From: Bacteroidota bacterium
GTDB taxonomy: Bacteria > Bacteroidota > Ignavibacteria > Ignavibacteriales > Melioribacteraceae
Assembly: GCA_023453125.1 (NCBI GenBank)
Contig: JAEXUB010000110.1
Span: 1 to 6,861 of the forward strand
DNA length: 6,861 bases
Direction of reading: 5' to 3'
Shown here: in pieces, positions 6,658-6,861 of the stretch
Position numbering within the stretch: the stretch's first letter is position 1
How the letters are laid out: the number at the start of each line of letters is the position of its first letter
Notes under the pieces: generated by a model
What the model was told of the DNA's origin: nothing
The model's database searches: none
What the model saw: the letters and a program-made list of their open reading frames with translations, nothing else
Made by a program: the position numbers and the translations under genes

Positions 6658-6861
6658 CATCAGATCTTCTTTGCTTTTAATATTAAATCTGGTAACGCAG
6701 GAGATAGCTACCAGGAATAATCCTATACAGAGCCCCGTCCAGATCCCGACAGCTCCCATATTCAAGACAATACCAAGATAATACCCGAGAGGCACAGCAA
6801 TAATCCAGTAGGAGGAAAAAGTGATTATTAGGGGAATCCGTACGTCAGTAAGCCCTCTCAA
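6637..6861 (-). CDS. MATE-family multidrug/cation efflux protein, C-terminal end
   Basis: These 74 residues plus stop are the C-terminus of a gene that continues beyond the right edge; MATE proteins are usually about 450 residues, so most of it lies outside. The fragment opens with LRGLTDVRIPLIITFSSYWI, matching the NorM/MdtK-type block at helices 10-11 (xRGxxDTRxP followed by a helix with YW), then LPLGYYLG-like and GAVGIWTGLCIGL helices and a short charged tail KSKEDLMKNEGHA. MATE proteins export drugs or metabolites across the inner membrane with Na+ or H+. The first codon in the window (TTG) is read as an internal leucine, not as a start. The stop codon lies inside the hairpin that terminates the convergent lipoprotein gene. 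Confidence 0.85.
   Translation of the reverse strand: MRGLTDVRIPLIITFSSYWIIAVPLGYYLGIVLNMGAVGIWTGLCIGLFLVAISCVTRFNIKSKEDLMKNEGHA

Noticed and set aside
6859..6861. TTG as a start codon of a 74-residue protein
   Set aside because: The residues match an internal block of MATE transporters and the frame runs off the window edge, so this is a truncated C-terminus rather than a small gene.

Overview
The window is a compact, ordinary-looking chromosomal segment of moderate GC with short intergenic gaps and no gene-free stretch over 300 bases (the longest gap is about 100 bases, 4082-4180). Protein features suggest a Bacteroidota/Ignavibacteria-type (FCB group) polysaccharide-degrading bacterium: a secreted CBM9-like protein, a GH125 mannosidase with a Tat-type leader, a GH130 enzyme, and a glucose-6-phosphate isomerase of the type usually fused to transaldolase. 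Purine-rich ribosome binding sites (AAAGG, AAAGAGG, AGGAG) precede most genes. The taxonomic placement is inferred from protein flavour only.

Left region (1-3134, + strand): the C-terminal half of a GH130 mannoside phosphorylase/hydrolase, a secreted CBM9-like carbohydrate-binding protein with an extra C-terminal domain, and a GH125 exo-alpha-mannosidase. They are separated by only 10 bases each and look like one operon for mannose-containing glycans (mannan or N-glycan-like). The exported binding protein and exported alpha-mannosidase would act outside the cytoplasm. The GH130 enzyme would act on beta-mannosides. The operon promoter lies upstream of the window.

Middle region (3167-5869): a DMT/EamA-family membrane transporter on the - strand converges on the mannosidase gene and diverges from a 562-residue glucose-6-phosphate isomerase (pgi) on the + strand. 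The 4082-4180 gap carries a plausible pgi promoter and Shine-Dalgarno site. Mannose or mannose-1-phosphate released by the left cluster would enter glycolysis near fructose-6-phosphate, which this isomerase connects with glucose-6-phosphate. That link is inferred from metabolism, not from a shared operon.

Right region (5907-6861): a lipoprotein with three LTxxQ-like motifs (CpxP/Spy-like) and a methionine-rich segment, followed by a good intrinsic terminator that runs over the stop codon of a convergent, truncated MATE-family efflux gene. I found no RNA gene, CRISPR array, insertion sequence or phage gene. The less routine points are the stand-alone fusion-type isomerase, the pilin-like tail on the CBM9 protein and the Met-rich LTxxQ lipoprotein. 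I see no convincing undescribed system.
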